Below are positions 23,401 through 37,120 of a stretch of DNA of 64,000 nucleotides, piece after piece (position 1 is the first letter of the stretch; every line of letters begins with the position of its first letter). Source of the DNA: Kingdonia uniflora (lineage: Eukaryota > Streptophyta > Magnoliopsida > Ranunculales > Circaeasteraceae); the NCBI GenBank assembly GCA_014058105.1, contig JACGCM010001664.1, forward strand, positions 682,001 to 746,000, written 5' to 3'. The translations under genes were made by a program, and so were the position numbers. The notes beneath the pieces are model-generated. The model was not told where the DNA came from and made no database searches. It saw only the letters and a program-made list of their open reading frames with translations.

Positions 23401-26400
23401 CACGCTAGGATAATTACAAAATGATTCGCAATACTCAAGGTTTAATGGATTGACTGGTATGGATTTTGAAACTTTTAGAAGCTTTAGATCGTATTTCTTA
23501 AAACCATTACTATCGACAACTCATTTACGAGTTTGAAAAAATTTTAAGTGTTTGTTTTAGTCTGAAATAGTCTAGGGTAGTTACCAAATAACTCGTCATA
23601 ATCGAGGATTGAATTATTGATTGGTATGAATTTTGTACTTTACCGTTACTTTTGATCTCAATTCCGAGAATCATGGCTTCCGGCAATTCGTTTAAGAGGT
23701 TGGACATTTTAAAACTTTTTTTCTGCCCGAGGACACAATAGGGATGTTACAAAATTAATCGCAATACTTCTGGTTTTAATTATTAAAATTTACGGGTTTC
23801 AAAACTCTACGAAGCTTTTTCAGATTTTTGAGAAACTTGGCTACTGGCAAATAATTTACGAGTTTGGATCATTTTTAAAAGTTTGTTTTCACCCGACAAC
23901 GCGCTAAGGTTATTACCAAATTACACGCCAGATCCTCGAATTGAATTAATGAATGGAACGGATTTCGTACATCTACGTTCCTTTCAATCCCATTTCTGAG
24001 AAGTTGGGTTTCCGGCAACTCGTTTGATTGGTTGGACATTTTTATGAGTATTTTTCTATCCGAGAACATGCTAAGATTCACACAATATGATTCGCAATTC
24101 TCCTGGATTCATTTATTGATCGCTATGGGTTTCAAAACTCTCCAAAGCTTTATCGAATTTTTGAGAATCTTGGCTACCGGCAACTCATTTACGATTTATG
24201 TCAGTTTCAAAAGTTTGTTTTTATCTGACAATGTGCTAGGGTTATTGCCAAATTACTCGCCAGACTCTCAAATTTTATTACTGACTGGAACGAATTCGCA
24301 CCTCAATATTGCTTTAGATCCCATTTCTGAGATGTCGGGCTTCCGGCAACTCGTTTGATAGGTTTGACATTGTTAAGAGTATTCTTCCATCCATGGCCAC
24401 GCTAAGATACTTGCAATATTATTCGCAATGATCCTTGTTTCAATTATTGATTTGTACGGATTTCAAAATTATTCGACGCTTTAGATCGTTATTCGGAAAA
24501 ATTGGGCTACCAGGAACCCCTTTACGAGTTTTGATCATGTTTACGAGTTTCTTTTCGTCCGATAATATGTTAGTCTAGTTCCTAAATATCTCGCCATACT
24601 CACAAATTGAATTAATGAATGAAACAGATTTCGTACCTCTCCGTTGCTTTAGATCCCATTTTATAGAAGCAGGGCTTCCAGAATCTATTTTGAGAGGTTG
24701 GAGGTTATTAAGAGTTTATTTCCATTCAAAAACATGCTAGGATTGTGATACAAAATGAATTGCAATACTCCTGGTTTCAATTAATGACCGGTATGAATTT
24801 CAAAAAAATTTGAAGCTTAAGATAGTATTTCTGAGAAACTTGGCAACCTGTAACTCATTTATATGGTTGAATCATTTTTAAGAGTTTCTTTTCGTCCGAC
24901 AGCACACTAGGGTAGTTATCAAATAACTCGCCATACTCTCGGATTGAATTATAGTCCGGTACGAATTTTGAACATCTCCGATGCTTTAGATCAAATTTTT
25001 AAGAAACGGGGCTTCTGGAATCTCGCTTGAGAGATTAGACATTTTTAACAGTCTTTTTCAGTCCAGGAACACGCTAGTATAGTTGGAAAATGAATCACAA
25101 TATTCTTTGTATCAATTATTAAACCGTACAGATTTCGAAACTCTCAGATGCATTAGATCGCATTTTAGTGATACTTGGTTACGATCAACTCATTTGCGAG
25201 TTTAGATAATTTTAAAGAGTCTGTTTTCTTCCATCAGCATACCAGGGTGGTTCCCAAATAACGTGTCATACACATGGATTGAATTATTTACATGAATGGA
25301 TTTTGCACCTCTCCGTTGCTTTAGATCCCATTTCATAGAAGCAGGGGCTTTGTAAACTCTTTTGCGAGGTTGGGCATTTTATAGAGTTTCTTTCCAACCA
25401 AGATCACCTTTGGATAGTGATTCAAAATGACTCGCAATACTCCTGGTTTCAATTTTTGATTAGTAGGGATTTCGAAATACTTCAAAGCTTTAGATCGCAT
25501 TTCTTAGAAACTTTGCTAATGGCAACTCATTATCTAGTTCGGATCATTTTTAAGAGTTTATATTTGTTCAGAAATAAGTTTGGGTAGTTACAAAAGAACT
25601 CGTTATACTCTAGGATTAAATTAATGACTGGTACGGATTTTGAAACTTTCCATTGGTTTAGATTCAATTTCTGGTAAGCTAGGCTTCCGGCAACTAATTT
25701 AAGAGGTTGGACAATTGTAAAAGTTTCTTTCACTCCGAGAACACGCTAGGATAATTATAAAATGAATCACAAAACACAAGGATTTAATGATTGACTGGTA
25801 TGGATTTTGAAACTTTCAGAAGCTTTAGATCGTATTTATAAAAACCATTTCTATCGGCAACTCATTTGCGAGTTTAAATCATTTTTAAGTATTTGTTTTT
25901 TTCTGAAAATTGCTAGGGTAGTTACCAAATAACTCGTCATAATCCCGGAATGAATTATTGACCGGTATGAATATTGTAATTTTCCGTTACTTTAGATCTC
26001 AATTCTGAGAATCCTGGCTTCCGGCAATTCGTTTTAGAGGTTGGACGATTTTAAAACTCTTTCTGCCCGAGAACACGCTAGGGTTGTTACAAAATTAATC
26101 ACAATAATCCAGGTTTCAATTATTAAAATGCAGGGATTTCGAAACTATCCAAAGTTTTATCAGATTTTTGACAAACTTGGCTACTGGCAACTCATTTACG
26201 AGTTTGGATCATTTTTAAAAGTTTGTTTTCATCCGACAACGTGAGAGGGTTATTACCAAATTACTCGACAGACCCTCAAATGGAATTAATGACTGGAGCG
26301 GATTTCATACCTCTACGTTCCTTTCGATCCCATTTTTGAGAAGCTGGGCTTCCGGCAAAGCGTTTGATAGGTTAGACATTTTTATTTGTATTTTTCCATT

Positions 26401-29400
26401 CGAGGACATGCTAAGATACTAACAATATGATTCAAAGTAATCCTGGTTTCAATTATTTATCTGTACGGATTTAAAAATTATCCGAAGCTTTAGATCGCGA
26501 TTCTGAAAAATTGGGCTACCATGAACCCCTTCACGAGTTTTGATCATGTTTATGAGTTTCATTTCGTCTGATAATTCGCTAGGCTAGTTCCCAAATAACT
26601 CGCCATACTCACGGATTGAATTAATGGCTGAAACTGATTTCGCGCCATTTCGTTGCTTTAGATCCCATTACATAAAAACAGGGCTTCCAGAAACTCTTTT
26701 AAGATGTTGGACATTTTTAAGAGTTTCTTTCCATCCGAAAAGACGCTAGGATTGTGATACAAAATGAATTGCAATACTCCTGGGGTCAATTAATGACCGG
26801 TACGGATTTCAAAACTCTTCGAAGCTTTTGATAGCATTTCTGAGAAACTTTACTACCGGTAACTCATTTCCATGCATGAATCATTTTTAAGAGTTTTTTT
26901 TCGTCTGACAGCACACTAGGGTAGTTACCAAATAACTCGCCGTACTCTCGGATTGAATTATAGTCCAGTACGAATTTTGAACCTCTCTGATGCTTTAGAT
27001 CAAATTACTAAGAAATGGGGCTTCCGAAAACTCGCTTGAGTGATTGGACATTTTTAACAGTTTCTTTCGGTCCTGGAACACGCTAGTATAGTTGGAAAAT
27101 GAATCACAATATTCCTGGTATCAATTATTGAACCGTACAGATTTTGAAACTCTCAGAACCATTAGATCGCATTTATGTGATACTTGGTTACGATCAACTC
27201 ATTTGGAGTTTAGATAATTTTAAAGAGTTTGTTTTCTTCTGTCAGCACACCAGGGTGGTTCCCAAATAACTCTCCATACTCACGGATTAAATTATTCACA
27301 GGAATGGATTTCACACCTCTCTGTTGCTTTAGTTCCCATTTCATAGAAGCGGGGCTTCCGTAAAATCTTTTGAGAGGTTGGGCATTTTTAATAGTTATTT
27401 TCCATCCGAGAACACCTTAAGATAGTGAGAGAAAATGAATCGCAATACTCCTGGTTTCAATTATTAAATGGTACTGATTTCAAAACACCTCGAAGCTGTA
27501 GATCGCATTTCTTTGAAACTTTACAAACGACAGAACATTAGCTTGTTTGTATCATTTATAAGAGTTTCTTTTCGTCTGACAACAAGTTATGGTAGTTACC
27601 AAATAGCTCGCTATACTCTCGGATTAAATTATTTACCGGTTCGAATTTCGATCATCTCCGTTGGTTTAGATCCCATTTCTGGTAAGCTAGGCTTCCGACA
27701 ACTTGTTTAAGAGGTTGGACGACTTTAAAAGTTTCTTTCACTCCAAGAACACTCAAAGATAGTTACAAAATGAATCGCAATGTTCATGGTTTTAATGATT
27801 GACTTGTACGGATTTTGAAACTTTCAGAAGCTTTAGATCTCATTTCTAAAAAGCTTTGCTATCGGTAACTCCGTTTCGAGTTTGTCCCATTTTTAATTGT
27901 TTGTTTTTATCTAAAATCATGCTCGGGTAGTTACCAAATAACTCGCCATAATCCCGGATTGAATTATCGACTGGTACGAATTTTGTACCTTTCTGTTACT
28001 TTTGATCTCAATTCTGAGAATTTTTGCTTCCGGCAATTCGTTTGTGAGGTTGGACGTTTTTGAAACTTTCTTTCAGTGCGAAAACAAGCTAGGATTGTTA
28101 CAAAATTAATCGCAATACTCCTAGTTTCAATTATTAAAATGTAAGGGTTTCGAAACTCTCCGAAGCTTTATCAGATTTTTAATAAACTTGACTACCGGAA
28201 ACTTATTTAAGAGTTTGGATCATTTTTAAAAGTATTTTCGTCCGACAACCTGCTAGGGTTATTACCAAATTGCTCGCCATAATTTTGAATAGAATTTTTG
28301 GCTGGAATGGATTTCGTACCTCTATAATGCTTTAAATCCCATTTCAGAGAAGTTGGGCCTCCGACAACTCGTTTGATAGGTTAGAAATTTTTAAGAGTAT
28401 TTTTCCATCCGAGAACATGCTGAGATACTTACAATATGATTTGCAATACTCTTGGTTTCAATTATTGATCCGTACAGATTTCAAAACTCTCCGTGGCTTT
28501 ATATTGCGATTCTAAAAAACTGGGTTTCCAGAACCTCCATTTCGAGTTTGGACCATAATTAAGAGTTTTTTTTCGTCTAATAACATGTTAGGGTAGTTCC
28601 CAAATACCTTGCCATACTTACAAATTGAATTAATGACTGGAATGGATTTTGTACTTCTCCGTTGCTTTAGATCCCATTTCTTTTATGTAGGGTTTCCAAA
28701 AACTTTTTTGCAAGGTTGGACATTTATAAAAGTTTATTTCCATCCGAAACACGCTAAGATTGTGATTTCAAAATGAATTGCATTACTCCTTGTTTCAATT
28801 ATTGACCGGTATGCATTTCGAAACTCTTTGATGCTTCAGATAACATTTCAGAGAAACTTGGCTACTGTTAATTCATTTCCCAGTTTGGATCATTTTTAAG
28901 AGTTTCTTTTCCTCTGACAACATACTAGGGTAGTTACCAAATAACTCGCCATACTCTAGGATTGAATTCTTGACCGGTACAAATTTCAAACCTCTTCGAT
29001 GCTTTAGATCCTATTTTTTAGAAATTGGGCTTCTAGAAACTCGTTTGAGAGGTTGGACATTTTTCAAAGATTCTTTCAGTCTGGGAACATACAAGTATAG
29101 TTACAAAATGAATCAAAATAATCAGGGTTTCAATAATTGAACGTAACAAATTTAAAAACTCTCAGAAGCATTAGATCGCATTTCGGAGAAACATGGTTAC
29201 GATCAACTCATTTGCGAGTTTGGATAATTTTAAAGAGTTTGTTTTCTTCTGATAGCACACCAGGGTGGTTCCCAAATAACTCGCCATACTCACAGATTGA
29301 ATTATTAATAGGAATTGATTTTGTACCTCTCCGTTGCTATAACTCCCATTTCTAAGAAGCAGGGCTTCCGTTAACTCTTTTGAGAGGTTGGACATTTTTT

Positions 29401-32400
29401 GGAGTTATACAAAATGAATCGCAATACTCTTAGTTTTAATTATGGAATGGTATGGATTTCGTAACTCTTTGAGGCTTTAGACTGCATTTCTTAGAAATTT
29501 GGATAATAGCAACTCATTAGTTAGTTTGGATCATTTTTAAGAGTTTTTTTTCGTCCGACAACATGCTAAGGTTGTTACCAAATTACACGCTATACTCTCG
29601 GATTGTATTCTTGACCGGTACAGATTTTGAAACTCTCCGTTGGTTCAGATCCCATTTTTGAGAAGCTAGGCTTCCAGAAATTCGTTCAAGAGGTTGGACG
29701 ATTTTAAAAGTTTCTTTCACTCTGAGAACATGCTAGGATAGTTACAAAATGAATCACAATACTCATTGTTTTAATGATTGACAGGTGCGGATTTTGAAAC
29801 TTTCAAAAGCTTTAGATCGCATTTCTAAAAATTTTTGCTATCAGCAACTCATTTACGAGTTTGTATCATTTATAAGAAAAAAATTTGGCCTAAAAGCGCG
29901 CTAGGGTAGTTACCAAATAACTCGCCATAAACCCGGATTGAATTATTAACCGGTATGGATTTCGCACCTTTCCCTTGCTTTAGATCACAATTCTAAGATT
30001 CTTGGCTTCCGGCAATTCGTTGGAGAGATTGGACATTTTTAAAAGCTTCTTTCAGTCCAAGAACTCGCTAGGATTGTTACGAAATTAATCGCGATACTTG
30101 AGGCTTCAATTATTAAAATGTATGGGTTTCGAAACTCTCCGAAGCTTTATCAGATTTTTGTGAATCTTTGCTGCCGGCAACTCATTTACGAGTCTGGATT
30201 ATTTTAAAATAATTGCTTTCATATGACATCAAGCAAAGGCTATTACCATATTACTTGCCTGATTTTCGAGTTGAATTATTGACTAGAACGGATTTAGTAC
30301 CTATACATTGCTTTAGATCCCATTTCTGTGAAGCGGGGCTTTCGTCAACTCGTTTGGTAGGTTGGAAATTTTTAAGAGTATTTTTCCATCCGAGAATACG
30401 CTATGATACTTTCAATATGATTCGCAATACTCCTGGTTTCAATTAATTATCGGTACGGATTTCGAAACTCTCTGAAGCTTTAGATCGCGATTCTGAAAAA
30501 CTGGGCTACCAGAAACTCCTTGGCGTGTTTGGATTAAAATTAAGAGTTTCTTTTTGCCCCATAAGACATTTGGGTAGTTCCCAAATAACTCGCCATACTC
30601 AAAGATTAAATTAATGACTGGATTGGATTTCGCACCTCCCCGTTGCTTTAGATCCCATATCTTAGAAGGAGGGATTCCAGAAACTCATTTGAGAAGTTGG
30701 GCGATTTTAAGATTTTCTTTCCATCCACGAATGCGCTAGGATAGAGATACAAAATAAATCGCAATACTCCTGGTTTAAGTCATTTAATTGTACAGATTTC
30801 GAAATACCTCGAAGCTATAGATCACATTTCTTTGAAACTTTGCAAATAACAACATATTAGCTAGTTTGGAATATTTTTAAGAGTTTCTTTTCGTCCGACA
30901 ACATGTTAAGGTAGTTACCAAATAACCCGCTATACTCTTGGATTGAGTTCTTGACCGGTGCGGATTTCGAAACTCTCCGATGGTTCAGATCCTATTTCTG
31001 AGAAGCTAGGCTTCCGGCAACTCGTTTAAGAGGCTGGACGATTTTAAAAGTTTCTTTCACTCCGAGAACATGCTAGGATAGTTACAAACTGAATTACAAT
31101 ACTCATGGCTTTAATGATAGACAGGTACGGATTTTGAAACTTTTAAAAGCTTTTGATCGCATTTTTGAATTTTTTTTCTATTGGCAGCTCATTTGCGAGT
31201 TTCTATCAATTTTAAAAGTTTTTTTGGCCTGAAAGCACGCTAGTGTAGTTACCAAATAACTCTCCAAAAACACGGATTGAATTATTAACCGGTATGGATT
31301 TTGCACCTCTCCCTTTGATTTAGATCTCAATTCAAAGAATCTTGAGTTCCGGCAATTTGTTTGAGAGGTTGGACATTTTTAAAAGCTTATTTCAGTCCGA
31401 GAACTCGCTAGGATTGTTACAAAATTAATCGTGATACATGAGGTTTACATTATTTAAATGTACGGGTTTCGAAACTCTCCGAAGCTTTATCGAATTTTTG
31501 AGAAACTTTGCTACCGGCAACTCATTAACGAGTTTGGATCATTTTTAAATGATTGTTTTTGTTTGACAACAAGCAAGGGCTATTACCAAATTACTCACCA
31601 TATTCTCCAGTTGAATTATTGACTAGAACGGATTTCGTACCTATACGTTGCTTTCGATCCTATTTCTGAGAAGCAGGGTTATAGGCAACTCGTTTGGTAG
31701 GTTAAAAATTTTTAAGAGTATTTTTCCATCAGAGAACATGCTAAGATACTTTCAATATGATTCGTAATACTCCTGGTTTCAATTATTGATCGGTACGGAT
31801 TGCGAAACTCTCTGAAGCTTTAGATCACAATTCGGAAAAATATGGCTACCATCAACTCATTTGCTGTTTTGTATAATTTTTAAGAGTTTGTTTTCATTCG
31901 ACAACATGCAAGGATGGTTCCCAAATAACTCGCCATACTCACGGATTGAATTATTTATAGGAACAGATTTCGCAACTCTCCGTTGCTTTAGATCCTATTT
32001 TTTATATGCAGCAGGGCTTCTGGGAACTCTTATGAGAGGCTGGACATTTTTAAGACTTTCATTCCATCCGAGAACTCGTTAGGATAGTGATACAAAATGA
32101 ATCGTAATACTCTTGGTTTCAATTATTAGCCGGTATGGATTTTGAAACTCTTCGAAGCTTTAGATTTTATTTCTGAGAAACTTGGCTACCGGCAACTCAT
32201 TTCCTAGTTTGGATCATTTTTAAGAGTTATTTTTCGTTTGATAACATACTCAAGTAGTTACCAAATAACTCGCCATACTCTCAGAGTGAATTATTGATCG
32301 AAATTAATTTCGAACGTTTCCGATGCTTTAGATCCAATTTCTGAAAAGCGAGGTTTTTAGAAACTCGTTTGAGAGGTTTGTCATTCTTAAAAGTTTCTTT

Positions 32401-35340
32401 CAGTCCGGGGACACGCTAGTATAGTTTTAAAATGAATCACAATATTCTAGGTTTAAATGATTGAACAGTACGGATTTCGAAACTCTCAGAAGTAGTTGAT
32501 CGCATTTCTGAGAAACTTGGTTACGATCAACTCATTTGCGAGTTTGGATAATTTTTAAGAGTTTGCTTTCTTCCGACAGCACACCAGGGTGGTTCCAAAA
32601 TAACTGGCCATACTCACGGATTAAATTATTATCAAGAATGGATTTTGCACCTCTCCGTTGCTTTAGATCCCATTTCTTAGAAGCAGGGCTTCCGTAAACT
32701 CTTTTGAAATGTTGGGTGTTTTTAAGAGTTTTTTTCCATCCGAGAATGCCTTAGGATAGTGATACAAAATAAAGCACAATGCTCTTTGTTTCAATTATTG
32801 ACCGGTACAAATTTCAGAACTCTTTGATGTTTCAGATCGCATTTCTTATAAACTTGGCTAGCTGCAACTCATTAGCTAATTTGGATCATTCTTAAGAATT
32901 TCTTTTCGACCGTCACGTTAGGGTAGTTACCAAATAACTCGCCATTTTTTAAGATTGAATTATTGACTATACGGATTTTGAACCTCTCCGTTGGTTTAGA
33001 TCCCATTTTTGAGAGGCTAGGCTTCCGGCAACTCGTTTAAGAGGTTCGACATTTCTAAAAGTTTCTTTCACTTCGAGAACGCACTAGGATAGTTAAAAAA
33101 TGAATCGCAATACTAATGGCTTTAATGATTGACTGGTACAGATTTGAAAACTTTTTAAAGCTTTAGATCACATTTTTGATAAGCTTTGCTATCGGTAACT
33201 CATTTGCGAGTTTGAATCATTTTAAAGAGTTTGTTTTATTCTAAAAGCATGCTAGGGTAGTTACCAAATAACTCACCACAAACTCGGATTGAATTATTAA
33301 CCGGTATGAATTACGTACCATTCCGTTGCTTTAGATCATAATTATGATATTCTTGGTATCTAGCAATTCGTTTGAGATGTTGGACGCTTTTAAAAGTTTC
33401 TTTCAATCCGACAACACGCTAGGATTGTTTCAAAATTAATCGCAATACTTTTAGCTTCAATTATTAAAATGTACGGGTTTAGAAACTCTCCGAAGCTTTA
33501 TCGAGTTTTTGAGAAAATTAGCTACCAACAACTCATTTACGAGTATGGATCATTTAAAAATGTTTGTTTTCGTCCGACAACAAGCTAGGGTTATTACCAA
33601 ATTTCTCACTAGACTCTCAAGTTGAAATATTGACTGGAATGGATTTTGTACCTCTACATTGCATTTGATCCCATTTCTCAGAAGCAGGGCTTCCGGCAAC
33701 TCGTTTGATTGGTTGGAAAATTTTAAGAGTATTTTTCCATCCGAGAACATGCTAAGATACTTACAATATGATTCGCAATACTCTTGGTTTCAATTATTGA
33801 TTTGTACGGAGTTCGAAACTCTTCAAAGCTTTAGATCGCGATTCTAAAAACTTGACCTACCAGCAACTCTTGTGCGTGTTTTGATCCTAATTTAAAGTTT
33901 CTTTTCATCTGATATCACGCTAGGGTAGTTCTCAAATAACTCGCCATACTCACGGATGGAATTAATGGTTGGAACAAATTTTGAAACTCTTTGAAGCTTT
34001 ATATCGCAATTCTGAGAAACTTGGCTACCAGCTACTCCATTGCGAGTTTGGATCATTTTAAAGAGTTTCTTTTCGTCCGATTACAAGCTAGGGTAGTTCC
34101 AAAATAACTCGCCATACTTTTGAATTAAATTATTGACTGGTATAGATTTTGAACCTCTCCGTTGCTTTAGATCTCATTCTTGAGAAGCTAGGCTTCAGGT
34201 AACTCGTTTGAAAGCTTGGACTTTTTTAAGAGTTTTTCCTATCCGATAACACGCAAGGATAGTTACCAAATTAATCGCAATACTTGTGTTTTTAATTATT
34301 GACCGGTACGGATTTCGTAACTCTCTGAATCTTTAGAACTCATTTCTGAAAAGCTTTACTACCGGCAACTCCTTTGGGAGTTTATATTATTTTTATGAGT
34401 TTGTTTTCGTCCGACAGTACGTTAAGTTTGTTACCAAATAACTCGCCATAATCCCGAATTAAATTATTAATCGATACGGATTTCGATCCTCACTATTGTT
34501 TTAGATCCTAATTCTGATAAGCTAGGCTTCCGACAACTTGTTTGTGAGGTTGGACATTTTTAAAAGTTTCTTTTACTCTGAGAACACGCTAGGATAGTTA
34601 CAAAATGAATCGCAATACTCTTGGTTTCATCTATTGACTGGTACGGAGTTAGAAACTCTCAGAAGCTTTTGATCGCATTTCTTAAAAGATTTTCTATCGG
34701 CAACTCATTTGCGATTTAGTATCATTTTTAAGTGTTTGTTTATGTCTAAAAGCACGCTAGGGCATTTACCAAATAACTCGCCATAATCCCAAATTTAATT
34801 ATTGACTGGCTAGGATTTAGCACCTCTCCATTTAGATTTCATTTATGAGAATCTTTGTTTCCGACAATTCGCTTGAGAGGTTGGACGTTTTTATAAGTTT
34901 CTTTCAGTCAGAGAACACGCTATGATTATTACAAAATAAGTCACAATACTCCGGGTTACAATTATTAAAAGGTATGAATTTCGAAACTATCCAAAGCTTG
35001 ATCGAATTTCTAAGAAAATTGGATACCGGCAACTCATTTGCTAGTTAGGATCATTTTTAAAAGTTTGCTTTCGTCCGACATCACGCTAGGTTTATTACCA
35101 AATTACTCGCAAGATTCTCGGATTGATTTATTGACTGGTATGGATTTCATACCTCTACATTGCTTTAGATACCATTTCTGTGAAGCTAGGTTTTCGACAA
35201 CTCGTTTGATAGGTTAGACATTTTTATGAGTTTTTTTTTCTGTCCGAAAACACACTAAGATACTTACAATTTGAATTGCAACACTCCTGGTTTCAATTAT
35301 TGATTGGCACGAATTTTAAATCTCTCAAAAGCTTCTGATC
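20401..35340 (+). repeat. Satellite array with ~2.34-kb and ~2.01-kb higher-order repeats
   Basis: The same ~168-bp monomers. A marked variant (gaatcacaatatt and close forms) recurs at 20411, 22751, 25092, 27101 and 29110, giving spacings of 2340, 2341, 2009 and 2009 bp, that is 14, 14, 12 and 12 monomers; the next copy is at 32434. The copies at 22.7, 25.1 and 27.1 kb also share gttggaaaat in place of gttacaaaat, which shows common descent. A further marker (cacctttggatagtgattc) recurs at about 23068 and 25408. From 33 to 35.3 kb the pattern is less regular. A ~40-bp deletion lies near 29404. No gene is seen. Confidence 0.88.
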
Positions 35341-35914
35341 GTAATCATGAGAAACTTGACAACATGCTAGGGTAGTTTCCAAATAACTCGTAATAATCCC
35401 AAATTGAATTATTGAATGTTAAGAATTTTGAACCTCTCCGTTTCTTTTGATCCCATTTCTGAGAATCTTGGCTTTCGACAATTTGTTTGAGATGTTGGAT
35501 GTTTTTAAATGTTTATTTCAGTCTAAGAACACGCTAGGTTGGTTACAAATTGAATCGCAATACTCCCAACTTCAATTATTAAGCGGTATGGATTTTTAAT
35601 CTTTCAAAAGCTCTAGATTGCATTTTAGAGAAACATGGCTACCGACAACTCCTTTAGGAGTTTGGATCATTTTTAGGAGGTTTTTTTTGTACCAGAACAC
35701 GCTAGAGTTGTTACAAAATAACTCGCCATACACTTGGATTGAATTAAAGAACTAAATGAATTATGGACCTCTTCATTGAATTATATCCTATTTCTTTGAA
35801 GTAGGGGTTCCGGCAACTCGTTTGAGAGGTTGGACATTATTAAGACTTTCTTTCCCATCAAAAATATGTTATGATGATTACGAAATGAATCAAGGATCTT
35901 CTGGCTTCAAATAT

Positions 35915-37120
35915 TGTCCAGTACTGATTTTGCAATTCTCCGTTGCTTTAGATCCCATTTTCGAGATGCAAGGCTTCCGGCAACTCGTTTGAGAGATTAG
36001 CCACTTTTAAAAGTGTGTTTCTGTGAAAAAATATGCTATGATATTTACAAAATGAATGGCAATACTCATGGTTTCAATTATTAACCAGTACTGATTTCAA
36101 AACTCACTAAAGCTTTAGATCATATTTCTAAAAAAATAGCTACTGGCAACTCATTTGGGAGTTTAGATCATAATGAAGTGTTTCTTTATGTCTGAAAACA
36201 CACTTTGGTAGTTTTAAAATAACTCGCCATACTCCCGTATTGAATTATTGACTGGTACGGATTTCGCACTTCTCTGATACTTTAGATCCCATTTCCGAGA
36301 ACAAGGGTTTCCGACAATTTGTTTGAGTGGTTGGATGCGTTAAAAAGTTTATTTCCGTTCACGAATACGCTAGGATAGTTATAAAATAAATTTTTATACT
36401 CCAGGTTTCAATTATTGAACAGTACGGATTTCAAATTTTTTTACAGCTTTAGATTGCATTTCTAAAAAACTTGACTACCGGTAAGTCATTTTCGAGTTTG
36501 GATCATTTTTAAGAGTTTCTTCTCATCTAAAAACATGTTAAGGTAGTTTCCAAATAACTCGCAATAATCCCAGATAAAATTATTGATCGTTATAGATTTC
36601 GCACGTCTCCGTTGCTTTTGATCCCATTTATGAGAATCTTGGCTTTCGGCAATTCGTTTGAGATGTTGGATGTTTTTATATGTTAATTTTAGTCTAAGAA
36701 CATGCTAGGTTATTAACAAAATGAATCGCAATACTCCCGGCTTCAATTACTAAACGGTACGGATTTTGCAACTTTCAAAAGCTTTAGATTGCATTTTAGA
36801 GAAACTTGGCTACCGACAACTCCTTTGCGAGTTTGGATCATTTTTAGGAGTTTCGTTCTGAACCACAACGCGCTAGATTTGTTACAAAAAAACTCGCCAT
36901 ACTCTGGGATTGAATTGTAGAACTAAATGAATTATGCACCTCTCCGTTGATTTATATCCTATTTCATTAAAGTAGGGCTTCTGGCAACTCGTTTGAGAGG
37001 ATGGGCATTTTTAAGACTTTCTTTCCCTTCAAAAAAAAGATATGATAGTTTCGAAATGAATTGAAGATCTCCAGGCTTCAATTATTGTTAGGTACGGATT
37101 TTGCAACTCTCCGAACCTTT
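35915..37120 (+). repeat. Near-identical satellite segment, copy 1 (partner at 40965-42210)
   Basis: It matches 40965-42210 almost base for base, at an offset of 5050 bp, or three ten-monomer units. Similarity drops sharply on both sides, so this is a recent copy. Borders are approximate. Confidence 0.75.
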